From Acanthosoma haemorrhoidale (lineage: Eukaryota > Arthropoda > Insecta > Hemiptera > Acanthosomatidae), in contig OV884015.1 in assembly GCA_930367205.1 (NCBI GenBank), positions 36,075,288 through 36,139,287 of the forward strand: a stretch of DNA of 64,000 nucleotides, in the 5' to 3' direction. Under the pieces are notes generated by a model that saw only the letters and a program-made list of their open reading frames with translations, had not been told where the DNA came from and searched no databases. The translations under genes and the position numbers were made by a program. Shown here one piece after another: positions 11,563-23,968 of this stretch; position 1 is the stretch's first letter; every line of letters begins with the position of its first letter.

Positions 11563-13494
11563 ATATTAACTACACGCAGAATATTTATATTGGAATGCAC
11601 TAATATAAGAGCTCTCCAAGCAAACATTTCATCAATTTATTTTTGAATAAATTATATTCAATTATACTAATTCTTTTACATTAAAGAAATGATACAATGG
11701 CATTCATTTGTATAACTTCCATTCGTGACTAGATATTTCCAAGCCATAGGATATTTTCATAATAAAATAAATTGCACCACTCTTTATTTGACCTTTACAG
11801 TTATACTTTAATAAGTCGGCATAATTCTTAATTACCATTATTAATTCTTAATATCAAACAGTCAGCGTGTAATCGTAAAAATACAGCTATAGATGCTTGG
11901 GTAAATTAACACACCTGTATGAATATTCATCAATTTGCCATATATTCTAAGATGTGTAATTACCTGTACAAAGCACATAGCCATTAATGTCTCTGATGAG
12001 TTATTGCGGCTAATTAATACAATTATTATACGCTGGTTTGGTGGTTTGAGAATTAGTTAAACCGGTTTATGGAGAAGCTTAATGTCAAACAACCATCTAG
12101 AGATCTTTCGAAGATTTTATACCGAGTACTAATGTTTTTCATAAGTAAATGAATACTTTCGTTTTTGTAGTCTCCGAAATTGATTCATGTGATGGAATAA
12201 ATCACATCACATCTCTTCGAGATTACATCGTTGTTTTTAACCGAAGACATGATCAAAGTTCAAAGCGAAATATTATAATACATGAAAAGTACATTTCAAA
12301 AACACATTAGAAATTAATACCTTTTTTTAAAACCAGTATTGACTGGGTAATTTGTCACCATAAGGGTATTTGGCTAAGGTCAATCACATCTTATGACATA
12401 GCTAAGTAATGCTCGGTAAAGAATGCTGAAGTTAGTCTAGCTATAAAATGTTTTCGCAGCAATATAAGTTTTTTTTGTAAGTAATCAGGAATAATACAAC
12501 TTGAATGTTGAGTAAAATCCATGCACGTTGAGTTGAAAATCGGTTTTAAAATAAGTCACAGTATATATTTTGTATATCTACAGTGTGGTCCTCAATATTG
12601 TACCGAATTTTCGTCTCACAGGAGCCACTAAAGGTGCCACACAGTCAATGTTGGTGAATATTTGTGTTTGGGCCTTGTAATATTTGGCCAATTAATTCGT
12701 TGGTTATAGTTTTATTGTCCATTTTGGGATTTAACAATTTTAAATTTATCCACCTGTGAGTACAAGACAAATCGAATGTATATGTTTGACACATGAATCT
12801 TATTCGTAACCTTAACTTTTTTTTTTAAGGGCATGTCAACCACAAGGGTCACTGGCACCCCCATGTGATTATTTTATTGATTTTGATTTTTCGCTTTGCT
12901 AATTATTACTTTACAGGAAATTTGTTAACATTTGGCGTTTTTAATGCTGTAAATATATATAATGGACCTAAGTGAGCACAATATCGATAACAAAGCCCGA
13001 GAAACCCCTAGGGGCTGCGAGCACAGGCGGCAACCCAGTCTCGCCTGTCAGGTAGGCAGGATATGTATTCTCATCTAGGGACACAAAGACTGATCGGAAG
13101 ATGTGAGTAAAATCACGATACTTGCCAATATTTCCAACATCAGCACAGTCCAATGGTGTTTACATAATTGTTGTGAATGTTTATGGAATAGGCCAAATCT
13201 CCCCCAGTCATCGGAGCCAAACGTGCTCCAAGACATAACGTGCCACCTAAAGCCCAGAGTAACGGCCCACCGACCCACAAGCTCTCTCCAGTGTTCACCT
13301 CTGTTGAATTTACTAAGGAAGACCTTATAATTTAAAAATAAGAATGTAAGTATATGTCTGAAAAAGAGAAAAGAAAAGTAATAGAGCACGATAAAAATAA
13401 CAATAAATAGTTTTAATGAGGATCCAGAAACCTCGAGTACGGCATATATTTCTTCTTCTTGGAACTTCAGAAGGAATTAGGAAATGCCACATCT

Positions 13495-13915
13495 CCACCC
13501 CTCCTCCCTCTCAGGACATTCGACCGAAATATACCTGACTGTAAGCCCATATCCACAGCATCCAAGGGTTTTATTAGCCATGTGGTAGCCGTGGGTCAGT
13601 TTGGTATGGTCAATCCTTAGACGAGCCAACACGATTTTCTTTCTTCTGTTGGCCTTGTAGAATACATTCTAGTACGGGGGGGGGGGGTACACCCAAGGCT
13701 CCAACCCAAGATTTAATCTCTCTCAGGATATATTTGGTAAGTAAGCTCCACTCGTTTTGCCATGAATTCTATATTGAGAATTTGAAATTTTGAATGGCAT
13801 CAGGTGGTCTAAGGACCATGGTTCACCAGAAAAAGGATCAATTTCGGAAACGGCCCTTTTGGCAAGAACGTCAACCTCTTCATTATTTGCTATACGACAA
13901 TGGCATGGTAGCATA
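13495..13915 (-). mobile_element. LINE ORF2 C-terminal remnant with RNase H and zinc motif
   Basis: On the minus strand, from high to low coordinate, it reads PCHCRIANNEEVDVLAKRAV, the last conserved block of the RNase H domain found in I, R1 and Jockey-group LINEs (family pattern SHxGIxGNExxDxLAK). Further on, in another frame, it reads RLRIDHTKLTHGYHM, and then VECPE, the pattern RIGHTxLTH...C..C...VECP that follows RNase H in these elements. A run of 12 G at 13676-13687 lies between the two blocks and coincides with loss of frame. The RNase H domain puts it in a different LINE lineage from the copies at 18-29 kb. No 3' tail was delimited. Confidence 0.78.
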
Positions 13916-16900
13916 ATGCTACAGTGAATGTAACATGTAACTGTAGGATGTCGTCTGCTTGGTTTGAAGTAACTATTGGGTCGTATAAATTCATTTTTTT
14001 AAATATCATTGAGAGACTATATTACAATATTCTAATGACCTTGCAAAAATAAGCCCTTTGTTTATAGCAAACAACTGCGTAAAGAATTCTGCTGATCTTT
14101 ATGACATATAGCTGCACCAACCCCTAATTAGTCTATGATTTTAATGATGAGATTGTTTTTCATCTCCAAATGAATATTTTAATGTGTTAGTTATCATGTG
14201 ATTTACTATCTTTAGAACCGGAGGACTGGCATGAGGAGAACCTTGTTCATTTAACATTCATTGAATTATTTTTTTTACATTTGAATGTAAAGTAATAATA
14301 AAAAAATCACTTCTCCCAAAATAAAAGAGTTTGAACAATAAGCTTTGCTGTAGAAATTGAAAGTTGTGTTATCCTGATACCAAAATATATATATATAAAT
14401 GTAGGAGGCTGATTTCCGGGTGACTGGCGATTTCCTTCCAGTTGCTGCTTGGGTGTGTCATTGCTTCAGAAGTCCCTCAGGAACACTCCATAGCGGAACT
14501 CTCGAGAAATTGTCGCTTCATCCATGAATATTTATATATAGGTGACCACATTTAAAACTAATCGATACGGTAAAGAGTTGTGGCTCTTAATTTTTCAAAA
14601 AATTGTGCTGACCGCACAGTGAATTTACGTGTGTTGCTGTCTTTGACGTTGAATTCCAGTTTGAATTGAGGTATACTCTATTGGATCATTTTAGTCATGA
14701 GGTGAATTGCTATAGTCGAGCCCTTATAAGTTATAACACACAAACAATTTATTAAACCATTCATCAGTTTCATTGATGGTTGTAACACAGATGCTAACAG
14801 TGCTAACCGTTGAAGCTGATTTTGTTCCCAAATAAAAGGGAGAAGCTCCAGCTAACAAATTTTGAAGAGAAAGCGAGCATAAAAAGCCTGTTTGTTAACT
14901 TGAGTGACGATGAGTAATCGTCTCTCAGGTTCAGCATCGCTTTAACGCTCCTTTTAATTACAGCAGGTTTTACCTTCAAAGTCAACACTTATTATTGTAG
15001 GTTAAAGTGATCACCAGTGACCGTCAAAATGTCAAAAATTTTAGTGTAAAAACTTAGATCAAAATAATGTAAAAATATTACTAATAACAACGTTCAAACA
15101 TGTAAATTACATGTATGAAAATAATAAAAAAAAAAAAATTCAAGTATCATATTATCATAAAACATTATTACATTTCTTCATGCGTCATTACATATTTTCA
15201 TGTTATATATCCACAGATGGGATATTTAAGATTAAGTATAAATTTATTGCATTTCCTAGCAGAGCTTAAATAAGTCGGGTAGCATTAATATATACACGAA
15301 TTTATGAAATTTGAATTACCCATTTGTTTTCATATTATATCAACGTATAAAATTATAATTTTATATTCACCTTAAGGATGTTGCTTCTACTGAGGCTGGC
15401 GCCCAACTGGTCGCTAGCTGGAATGGAGATGGTGCCCCACGTAAAATTGATAGTGTCTTCAATTTAATAATATTACATATTAGGGTTTATGGACAATTGA
15501 TCTTGTCACATATTCACATATATCTGCCAGACTTACAATAATTGTGTTGGGTTTTGTGAGCAGAAATGGATATGTATGTACATATCCGTTCAGCTTCCAT
15601 GTTTACATGAAGAAACATAATAATATTTTTCATATTGAACAAAATATTAATTCTAGCTAGTTATTAGGCAGATACAAATATTGGTTGCCTCATATTTTTG
15701 TTTCATTACTCAAATGATTATTTTCATTTTTCCGAATTCTTTATTCACATCAGATATGAGCTAAATTATATTTTCAGTAATTAATTAATTAAGTTAGAAG
15801 AGAAGACATTTCGTGAGAGAACATTTCCTCGTTTCTTTGAACCGGAAAAGTCACGCTATAAATTTTGAAATGTCTAACAAAATCCCATAAACACGGTAAA
15901 ACCTTTTTGTATCTACAACGAGTGTAAAATGCTAATTATCATATAATCAAGTGGCAAAACGACAATTAAATGTTGCTAGGACGCGCACATTTTTTTACGT
16001 ACAATGATGTCACTCATCTAAAGCTTTAGATTTTCTATAAAGGCCAAAGTATGCACATTCATTTCAGTAATTCGTCGAACAGATGTTTTCAAAAAAATGG
16101 TTGGTTAAATACGGAGCTCGATGATAGGGAGCGTTTCTAGGCTGTATATGTTTATTATTTAAACTATTAAATCAGTAAATGGTTAAGTGGCTGTTGCGGA
16201 ATTATTAAATAACAAATCTTCCGACTTTTGTGGAAGGCATATTGTGGAAAGACGTCAGTTTTGTTATTTGATAAGTATCCTTATTCTAACAAGGCTACTA
16301 AAGTATAACCTTGTCAAACCAAATTGAATAATAATCAGCACCTAAGCGACCGAACATTCCTTAAATTATATGATAGCTTAAAAATACTACAACTGAATTC
16401 CTAAAATGTCAATTGAATAATTAAAACAAAATTACAACGCAGAAATACAAAGGTAATGTCCAGATGACGAATTTAATTTAATTTTTTTTTTGTTTAACAT
16501 GAACTCTGCATATAAATGGTTATTTAAAACTCAGCATTTACTCATACAAAAAATACTTGTGTTTTTTAAAGGTAAATTCAGACTTTTCTCGTCAATAGTT
16601 TAAAAATCGGAAAAATCACACTGCATGCCTTTCAAATTGTTCAGCTCCTAATTAATTAACAAAAACAAATCGTTGCTTTACGATTATTCTGGACTACCAG
16701 TCTAATAAAGGTTCGAGTGTTCCTGAAAACATTGTCGTATAATTACGATGTGCCAAAAGCTGGAAATGTAATAAATTAAAATTTAATGAATTAAGACGGG
16801 GCCAATAATCCTCGAAACAATGTTTTTTTGTGGACGCTGAACTTAAACAGTAATTAATTTTTTCGAACATTTACCGATGATTAATAAGCATATTAGTAAT

Positions 16901-18417
16901 TTTCGGGTTCTGGAATAGATATTAATATATTTGATTTAGTTGTTAATTACTTATAAGTATAGTATGTTAATCAATCACGGATTGGTACGTAAAAGGGGTA
17001 TAAAATAGGCTTAATCTTGTTTATTTGGCCTTTTCTTTATAAGAGTACTAAACTGAAACAAATACTAAACTCGATTAGAACTTTAGAACCCTACTAAAAC
17101 TTAATCACATTCCCTCCTCGCCTTGTCATAAAACTGCCAAGTTCACAAACAACTTTTATTACAACATGAACGTAAGAAGATAAGGCGCCGAATTAGACGG
17201 GGCAAACATTTCTCCAGAGAGGCTGAAAAAGACGTTTCAATTTTCCAGATTAAAAATTCGTTTCCATATATTAAACTAACTTTGAGCTATGGAACTCAAT
17301 GTAGATGAGAAACTTGTCTAAGAAAAAACGTACTACTTGCTCACTTGTAACTTCTATAATACGAAAATGGAAAAAGTTAGTGTAGGGTAATGCGAAGGTT
17401 GGTCAAACATACTTTTTATCATTTGTACCAAATCCTTCAACAAGACTTTTCTGAGTACTGAAAATAATATAATTTATTTTCCAGAAAAAAAAATTGCATT
17501 AAACGTGAAGATTAAAATAAAAAGAGGATATTTGACCCCTTTGTCGTTTACAGAAAATACACCTGGGAGAGTAAAATTACCTACCAGTAAACATAAATAT
17601 TAATATTGGAAGATGTTCTGCCTCATCCCGCACAATTCTTACAATAAAATCCTGTGAACCCGAGGCCTATGAAAAGATATTATCAAAAAAAGTGGTATGC
17701 AAACCTCCTTGGTATTTGTGGCGTAGGTACGCCACACAGTGGAACGATCATCACGAATTGGTGATCACTGGGCATGACCAAAAAAAATCAAGATTAACTA
17801 ATTCATTAATAGATCCCCTATGCAGTCAGAGACTATCCATTACATTTTCATCAGTTTCCTTAGAACCCAATCACAATTTTATGTTTTCATTTTCTCTTAA
17901 TCATAATCAACCGTGTTTAACAGCTATAATAAAATTGTCATCCAATCAGGGCCTACTTCTGCTAAAGACTGCTTTAGAATTAATAGAACATTTTTACTTC
18001 ATTTATTCTATTAAACCTGCAAACAAAACTCTCTTAACTATGCTCCCAAAATGTATTTGTTCTTTTCTGAAATAGGAAAATACCACAACCAGCATTCCAA
18101 AAAGAGACCGGAACCATATGATTGTTCCAGTGTGCCTCGATTCTGAATGTGGGAAAATAATTTTTTTTAAATATATCTTTAGTTTATTGTAATAAGCTGT
18201 TTTTATTTTATATAACGAAAAAGAAAAATTGTATTACCGACAATTCTACAACGTTTAAGCGGAATTTTAAAAATGATCTACACGGGGTTCAAAAACGATG
18301 AGAACACTCATTAACACGAAGGTCACAGGCTTGGAAAATTATTTATGTTTAGGCCAGTGGATAACTTACTGTAACTTATGATTATTAACATGGGGTTTAA
18401 ATATTATCATACTTTTT
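13916..18417. other. no gene seen; A+T-rich
   Basis: There is no supportable exon. A G+C-richer patch at about 14400-14540, flanked on both sides by ATATATATA-type strings, is unassigned. The open frame at 17692-18075 (127 codons, GTG first) has no recognised motif and lies in DNA with no splice or promoter context; it begins near an 18-base palindrome at 17718-17735. Confidence 0.4.
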
Positions 18418-18775
18418 ACTCGTGGCCTGCTATAAATACATGACAGTGGGAGTCCTGGCAATGGGCAGTTTCTCTAAACATGTCCTGAGCGTCTGTGGCT
18501 CTTGCGCTCTTGGTCACCCCTCACTGGCTTGTATCCAGAGACGCGGCAGACGGAGGAGCGTAAAGGAATCCCCAAGACTCCGCTCGCTCCCTCTTAGACA
18601 TGCGAAGGAGGTGGCAACCATGTGGATTTGGGAGGTCTCATGGCTGTTTGTAAATACTGTGTAAATGAGCGAGCGAATGAAAATTGTAAATATGGTATGA
18701 ATGAGAACATTTATCACAAATACTTATTGCCCCATAAGGCAGATTGTAATTTTATAACAACAAAAAATAAAAATA
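18418..18775 (+). mobile_element. Jockey-like LINE 3' end, copy 1 (5'-truncated)
   Basis: This is a 5'-truncated retrotransposon tail. It begins with the last codons and stop of ORF2 (GGCCTGCTATAAA, equivalent to GACCTGCTATAA in the minus-strand copy at 23586) and then the 3' untranslated region. Landmarks are CTGAGCGTCTGTGGCTCTTG, ATGTGGATTTGGGAGG, GTAAATATGGTATGAATGAG and ATTGCCCCATAAGGCAGATT, ending in an A-rich tail. The same tail occurs at 21541-21975, 23265-23968 (inverted) and 29117-29305. Confidence 0.85.
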
Positions 18776-21540
18776 TACATAATGTTTAAATCTGGAATAG
18801 AAACATCCAGGGCCAAAAAAAAAATGCGCAATACGACATTGCACTTTTTTTATAAATGTTTATGTTAAATAACACCGTTGTCGACAACACATAAAATGAC
18901 AAATCATTAAATGCACCGTTTATGCCATTCGAATTTAATCACTTAAGTTAATCTAAGAAATAATTTCGATATAACTTGTTCTAAAGTTTGGTTTGGAGTA
19001 TTCCTCAAATGGCGAGCTGGATGTCTACAAAAACTTTTAAATAGTAATCACTAAAGTTAAATACGAGCCGATAAAGCATAAAAATGTTAATCCTGAATTA
19101 AAGAAGTCTTTTGTTTAGTTTGATGCGAATCCAGTCCAGCGGATATTTAATGATCTGACCTGTAAACTAACCAAAGTTTTGTATGGACAAGAAATTTTAA
19201 TGATCTACTTTTAACTGCTTTTCTTAGGGTTGGAAAAAAGTTATGAACAGTTTTTAATTTAAATAAAGTTCCGTTTTCGTGTTGATTTTTTGTTATCAAC
19301 TGTAGAATAATAATATAGGCTTTTATAGCATGTAATAGATGGTAACTATTTTACAACTTTTTTTATTCCAAAGCGAATAGAAAGAACCAAATGATACTAC
19401 GAATTAACTAACGCTCGTGGAGTATTACGAATTGAACAGTTGTCATAGGGGGAATAAAAAAAAATTAAGCACTCGAATATTACGAGGTAAGCAATGAAAG
19501 CCGTACGTACATTGCAAAGAAAAACGAGTGTTTGTCAAGACAGGATGGAAGCCAAGTAAATTAAAATATTAAGAAGGAATAGTGTTTATGCAAATATTTC
19601 TAATGTGAATTTTTAACCATAAGCCCTTATTATTGCTAAAGATGCAAAAAAAATCAAACTGTCAGCATAATTTATAAAAACATGTTAAATGTCGCCCAAG
19701 AAGTGATTTTTACTGAATGCAAAAACAATTTAGTGACGGTAAAGCTATATAAAATTCAATCACAGCAAGTCGTGAATTTTCCCATTGCAGTTTATATGAG
19801 TTGTCTAGCTTCAAGAGGATGCATCGTTTTTAATTTGAATATTCAAGCGAAAACAAACCTATCTATAAAAAAAATAACTGACTCATAAATATATCCGGGA
19901 GAATAAATACGATTTGTCTAGTCTAGTGATTTATTTTATTGACTTTTAAACTTCCTTTAAACACTTTTGAGTTACAATCTTTAATTTGTTGTTAACCTTG
20001 GAATAAAACCTCAAGTGATTTTTCTTCGATTGGATTCCTGCAAATGAACGAAAATGATTCTGTGTGGTAGATTAATAAAATGTCTATCAGTTAGCATAAT
20101 CCGAAACAAACAGAATTAATTATATTTTACTAACAATTGAGACGTTGGTCGTAGACCATCTGCCGATTTATGTTTTTTAACGTTATTAGGTTTTCTATAA
20201 GAAAAATAATGATTACGACAAAAATAAAATAGTTATATTGTAATAAATAAACTCGTTTGAAATATACAATGAATGAAAATCCCAAACAAAACTTAATGTC
20301 ATAGCTAAATACTACGAAAGACTCGTTTCGGTACGGTGAAAATATTACATTTTGTTATGAACTGGAATTCGAAATATTCATTCCAATTATAATAAACCCG
20401 TGGTAGGGTTAAAAACCTAAAGTTCTATTGTAATTACAAATGTAGAATTTATGGCCAGGGTTGACAATTTAATGATTATTTTGATATTAAGCGTATATCT
20501 TCAAGACTACTAGTATTGCTTACAAATAGAATAGGCAGTTTTTATTATAGATAGTTCTTCTCTCACAACTTATTGAGCATTGTTCAAATTCGATCCCGTT
20601 TTTAGGGGTATCGTTTTTTTTTTCCTTTTTTAAATGAAGAAACCCTTTATTTAAACTCATGAATTTATTAGCCTGTTCTTGTCGTCGTGTGCTCTCTGTT
20701 CAAGTTAAAGACACGTAATTGATGTTTTGTTTATCGAAACTGTCATTAACACCTGGTAACAGTATGCACAAAACCAGTGTTTTCATAGGTATGATATTTT
20801 GCATGGCAATCGTCTTTGATTATCTGACGATGCTATAAATAGCTGGGCCATGAAAAGTACCATTTAACCTGTTAATTGCGAATAAATATTTTCTTATATA
20901 TTAAGCAGGGCCTTCTGGTTAATAATATGTAATATCTACTGGGATTTAAGACTAATTTTTTTTTTTTTTTAATACGCTAAGAATAAAAACAGATTTTTCG
21001 ATCAAATGCTCCATTTTGCGTAGGAAATCATATCCTTTACACACTGATCTGAAAATTCCTTTCACCCACAGCATCAGAACATGATACAGAAATTTTCATG
21101 ACATGCTACACGTACACAAGCAAAAGCTACACTTCTACAAAAGCTGTCTTCCCTGGTAAAATTCAACGACTGAAGAAACGATCCAATAGATATCTTACAA
21201 TAATAGTAATAACAACACTATATCTTCAACTATATAGGGGAGATATGATTGGATGTCCTCTGCCTTCATGTCAGACATGCCATTTTATCATATTTACAGC
21301 ACATTCGCTGTGATATGATTCAATAATTAAAATCAATACTGGTAATCAGTACTGGTTCTTTCGTATTTTTCCTATATACGATTGACTGATATTTTTTTTG
21401 TCAAAATTCTGTGTAATACCTGTCCTAAAGTAGATCCTCGCCCTTTGAGACGTTGTAACCGTTATACTATATTATTTCTATATATCATTAGTATATCCAT
21501 ATACTATAATTACTATAGTTATTAAAAGCGATTTAAATAT
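18776..21540. other. no gene seen; A+T-rich
   Basis: I see nothing supportable. A 66-codon open stretch starting at the ATG at 19682 lacks any recognised motif or splice context. A B-box-like string (AAATTCGATCCCG) occurs at about 20586. Confidence 0.4.
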
Positions 21541-21975
21541 AGGGACTAGAAATGTGTGGTACAGCCGACCCTTCGAACATCAAACGAATTCAAACATTCC
21601 AATCCAAAGTCCTCAGAACTATAGTCAACGCTCCCTTCTGCATCACTAACTCATCCCTTCGCTACTTAATGAAAATTTATTCGCACATCCGAATCCTCTT
21701 TATCACGTGACATCCATACAATCAGTCTATTCGATGGGCTCACGATTAATTGTAAATCACATGCTACCAACCACATACATGTTCTGAGCGTTTGTGGTTC
21801 TCTTTACCTCTTTCGGGCCTTCATTGGTTCAAGGCAGATTGCATACCTAAATTGTATGAATGATGGTATAAGTGTGAACTGTAAATATTGAGTGAGTGCT
21901 CATAAGGTACGAATGAGCTCTTAAATCACAATTATAAATGCTTGATGAACGAATTGTAATTTTACAAATAAGAAA
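21541..21975 (+). mobile_element. Jockey-like LINE 3' end, copy 2 (ORF2 C-terminus plus tail)
   Basis: On the plus strand the first part encodes a piece of LINE ORF2: it reads GTADPSNIKRIQTFQSKVLR and then TIVNAPFCITNSSLRYLM, matching the minus-strand copy at 23586-23968 residue by residue in places. The frame is lost near 21700. The 3' untranslated part (from about 21770) has the CTGAGCGTTTGTGGTTCTC landmark and the same A-rich end as the other copies, more diverged. Confidence 0.85.
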
Positions 21976-23264
21976 CTAATTCTTGACTCGTATACGAGCA
22001 GCGGATGCAGTTTAATACATCGCTGATCCCTGAAGGGATGGAATTGCGGCTGTGACATTAGAGATTCAGCGATCGCCCAGCAAAATTAGGAATTGAGCAG
22101 GGACGGAGGGCGAGTCCGCTTATCTCCGCTCGCCATACCCGTGCGGCAATCACACTGGGGCCACGTTTAGGTTTTGTTTCACACTCACCCAGTCTCGTCA
22201 GCAATTTTCGGACCACCACAGCTCCACCCGCTGCTCAATGCTCTCTGGGTTAACTTTAATTACATCCCCCACCCCTGTATCTAAATACATAAAGTCCACA
22301 CTTCTGTCAAATTATATATTTGCTCACCTTATACCTATTAAGATCATTCAATATAAATTTTAGGTTAGTTGTCTCTTCACTGAGAGATATTTAAAATTAC
22401 CAAGTCTCCAGGGTCTTATAACTACTTCACAGGTTATTAGTAACTTGCTCAAAAAAAAAACAACGTGATAACACTGTTCTGCATCAAAATCACGAATCCA
22501 ATGTCAGAGCAGGTTTTTTGTAAAAAATAATAAAAAGCTCCATGATTTCGAAAGCATAGCCGTTTATTTCAACAAAGGAAAACTGTGGTAGCATAAGTCT
22601 TCCGTTACAGGAATTCTTCTAAAAGAATTCGTCGCTCTTCTAGCCAATAAATGGAATGAGAAGATGCTGGGCTGTTGGACACTGCAGCGGGAGTCAACAG
22701 AAGAATATAAAATAAAAAAATATATACACTGATCAGACTTATGTTGGAATTAAATTAAGGAATAAATATTTCACCAAAGTTTTTTTTTCTTACCCTCATT
22801 TTTCTCAAATAAAGCTACTGGTAGATTTTTTCTGGCTTCGTATTCGGACTCAGCACACTTGAAAACAAAGGGATCGGGATACATTTTATAAGGGAACGAA
22901 AAAAAATTTATTGCAGAGTGTGCTATTATTAGTTTTGATATGTAATCCCACTTATAGATAATAATCTGTTAAAGAACAGTTAAAATAAGCAAAAAAACTT
23001 AATGTAATCATTTGAATAAGTTATTAAATTTAATAAGTTAAAAAAAATAGATAACGATATACTTCTTGAAGAAGAGTTATCATAAATCCAGACGTCATTT
23101 TACTATTTATTTAATATACTACCTCTATAGTCATATACATAAAATGACACATATTTAGTTTTGGAATTGAGATAGCAATTCCTTAGAGATATAATATTAT
23201 TTCACCTATCCTATTATACTTTCTTCAGTTCATAACTTTCCAATATTTTATAGAAACCAATCTT
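21976..23264. other. no gene seen; contains a G+C-rich island
   Basis: A G+C-richer block at about 21985-22280 stands out but has no open frame or motif I recognise. The rest is A+T-rich. Confidence 0.4.
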
Positions 23265-23968
23265 ACTTACTTATATTCTTTATTGTGCTATAATTACAAT
23301 CTGCCTTTTATAAGGCAATAAGTAATTAAGATAAATGCTCTCATTCATACCATATTTACAGTTCATCATTCACTCGCTCATTCATACAATATTTACAGAC
23401 AGCCCAGAAACCTCCCAAATCCACATGCGAAGAGAAAGCGAAGTCTTGGGAAGTCCCCCACGCTCCTCCGTCAGCCACGTCACCGGATACTAGCTAGTGG
23501 AGGCTGACCAAGAGCGCGAGAGCCACAGACGCTCAGGACATGATTGGAGAAACTGGCCATTGCCAGGACACCCACTGTCACGCGTTTATAGCAGGTCACA
23601 ATGCCACTGTCGTTTCAGTCTCCGAGGAGGATTATAGGGATGAGAGGCGCAGTGCAATGACTGTGCTGCAGGATTAGGGTGGTTGGAAAGGCTACTGTGG
23701 AATTTCATAAACTTGGAAGGGATGAGTTCTAGAATGTAGGGTATATTAAGGTCATTATGAAGGGTTTTGTTTCTGACATAATAAGGGGCATTTACTATTG
23801 TTCTCAGGACTTTTGATTGAAAGGATTGGATACGCTTGATGTTCGACTTTTTTGCTGTCCCCCATAGCTCTATTCCGTATGTCCAGATTGGTTTAAGTAT
23901 AACTTTGTAGATTAGTAGTTTATTTTCTATTGAGAGATGGAATGTCCTTTGAAGTAGTCTGTACAGTA
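23265..23968 (-). mobile_element. Jockey-like LINE 3' end, copy 3 (best preserved)
   Basis: The minus strand has an uninterrupted frame of about 127 codons from 23968 to the stop at 23588-23586. It encodes the end of a Jockey-clade ORF2 after the reverse transcriptase: LYRLLQRTFHLSIENKLLIY, then ILKPIWTYGIELWGTAKKSN, then FQSKVLRTIVNAPYYV, then SSLSNHPNP, ending RQWHCDLL. These are the standard conserved blocks of this clade (KPIWTYGIQLWG, QSKxLRxIxNAPWYV, HPNP). The 3' untranslated region runs from 23585 down to about 23265. It is truncated at the 5' side near 23968. The intact frame suggests it is younger than most remnants here. Confidence 0.9.

Larger units (their letters stand above)
9923..13494. 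other. no gene seen; A+T-rich, contains a duplicated block
   Basis: There is no supportable exon. It contains a direct repeat (10636-10775 and 11418-11562), a run of 19 A at about 11130-11150, and an unassigned G+C-richer patch at about 12980-13290 with short open stretches on both strands but no recognised motif. Confidence 0.4.

Noticed and set aside
17692..18075. 127-codon plus-strand frame
   Set aside because: It starts with GTG, has no recognised motif or splice context, and the composition is ordinary for A+T-rich noncoding DNA.
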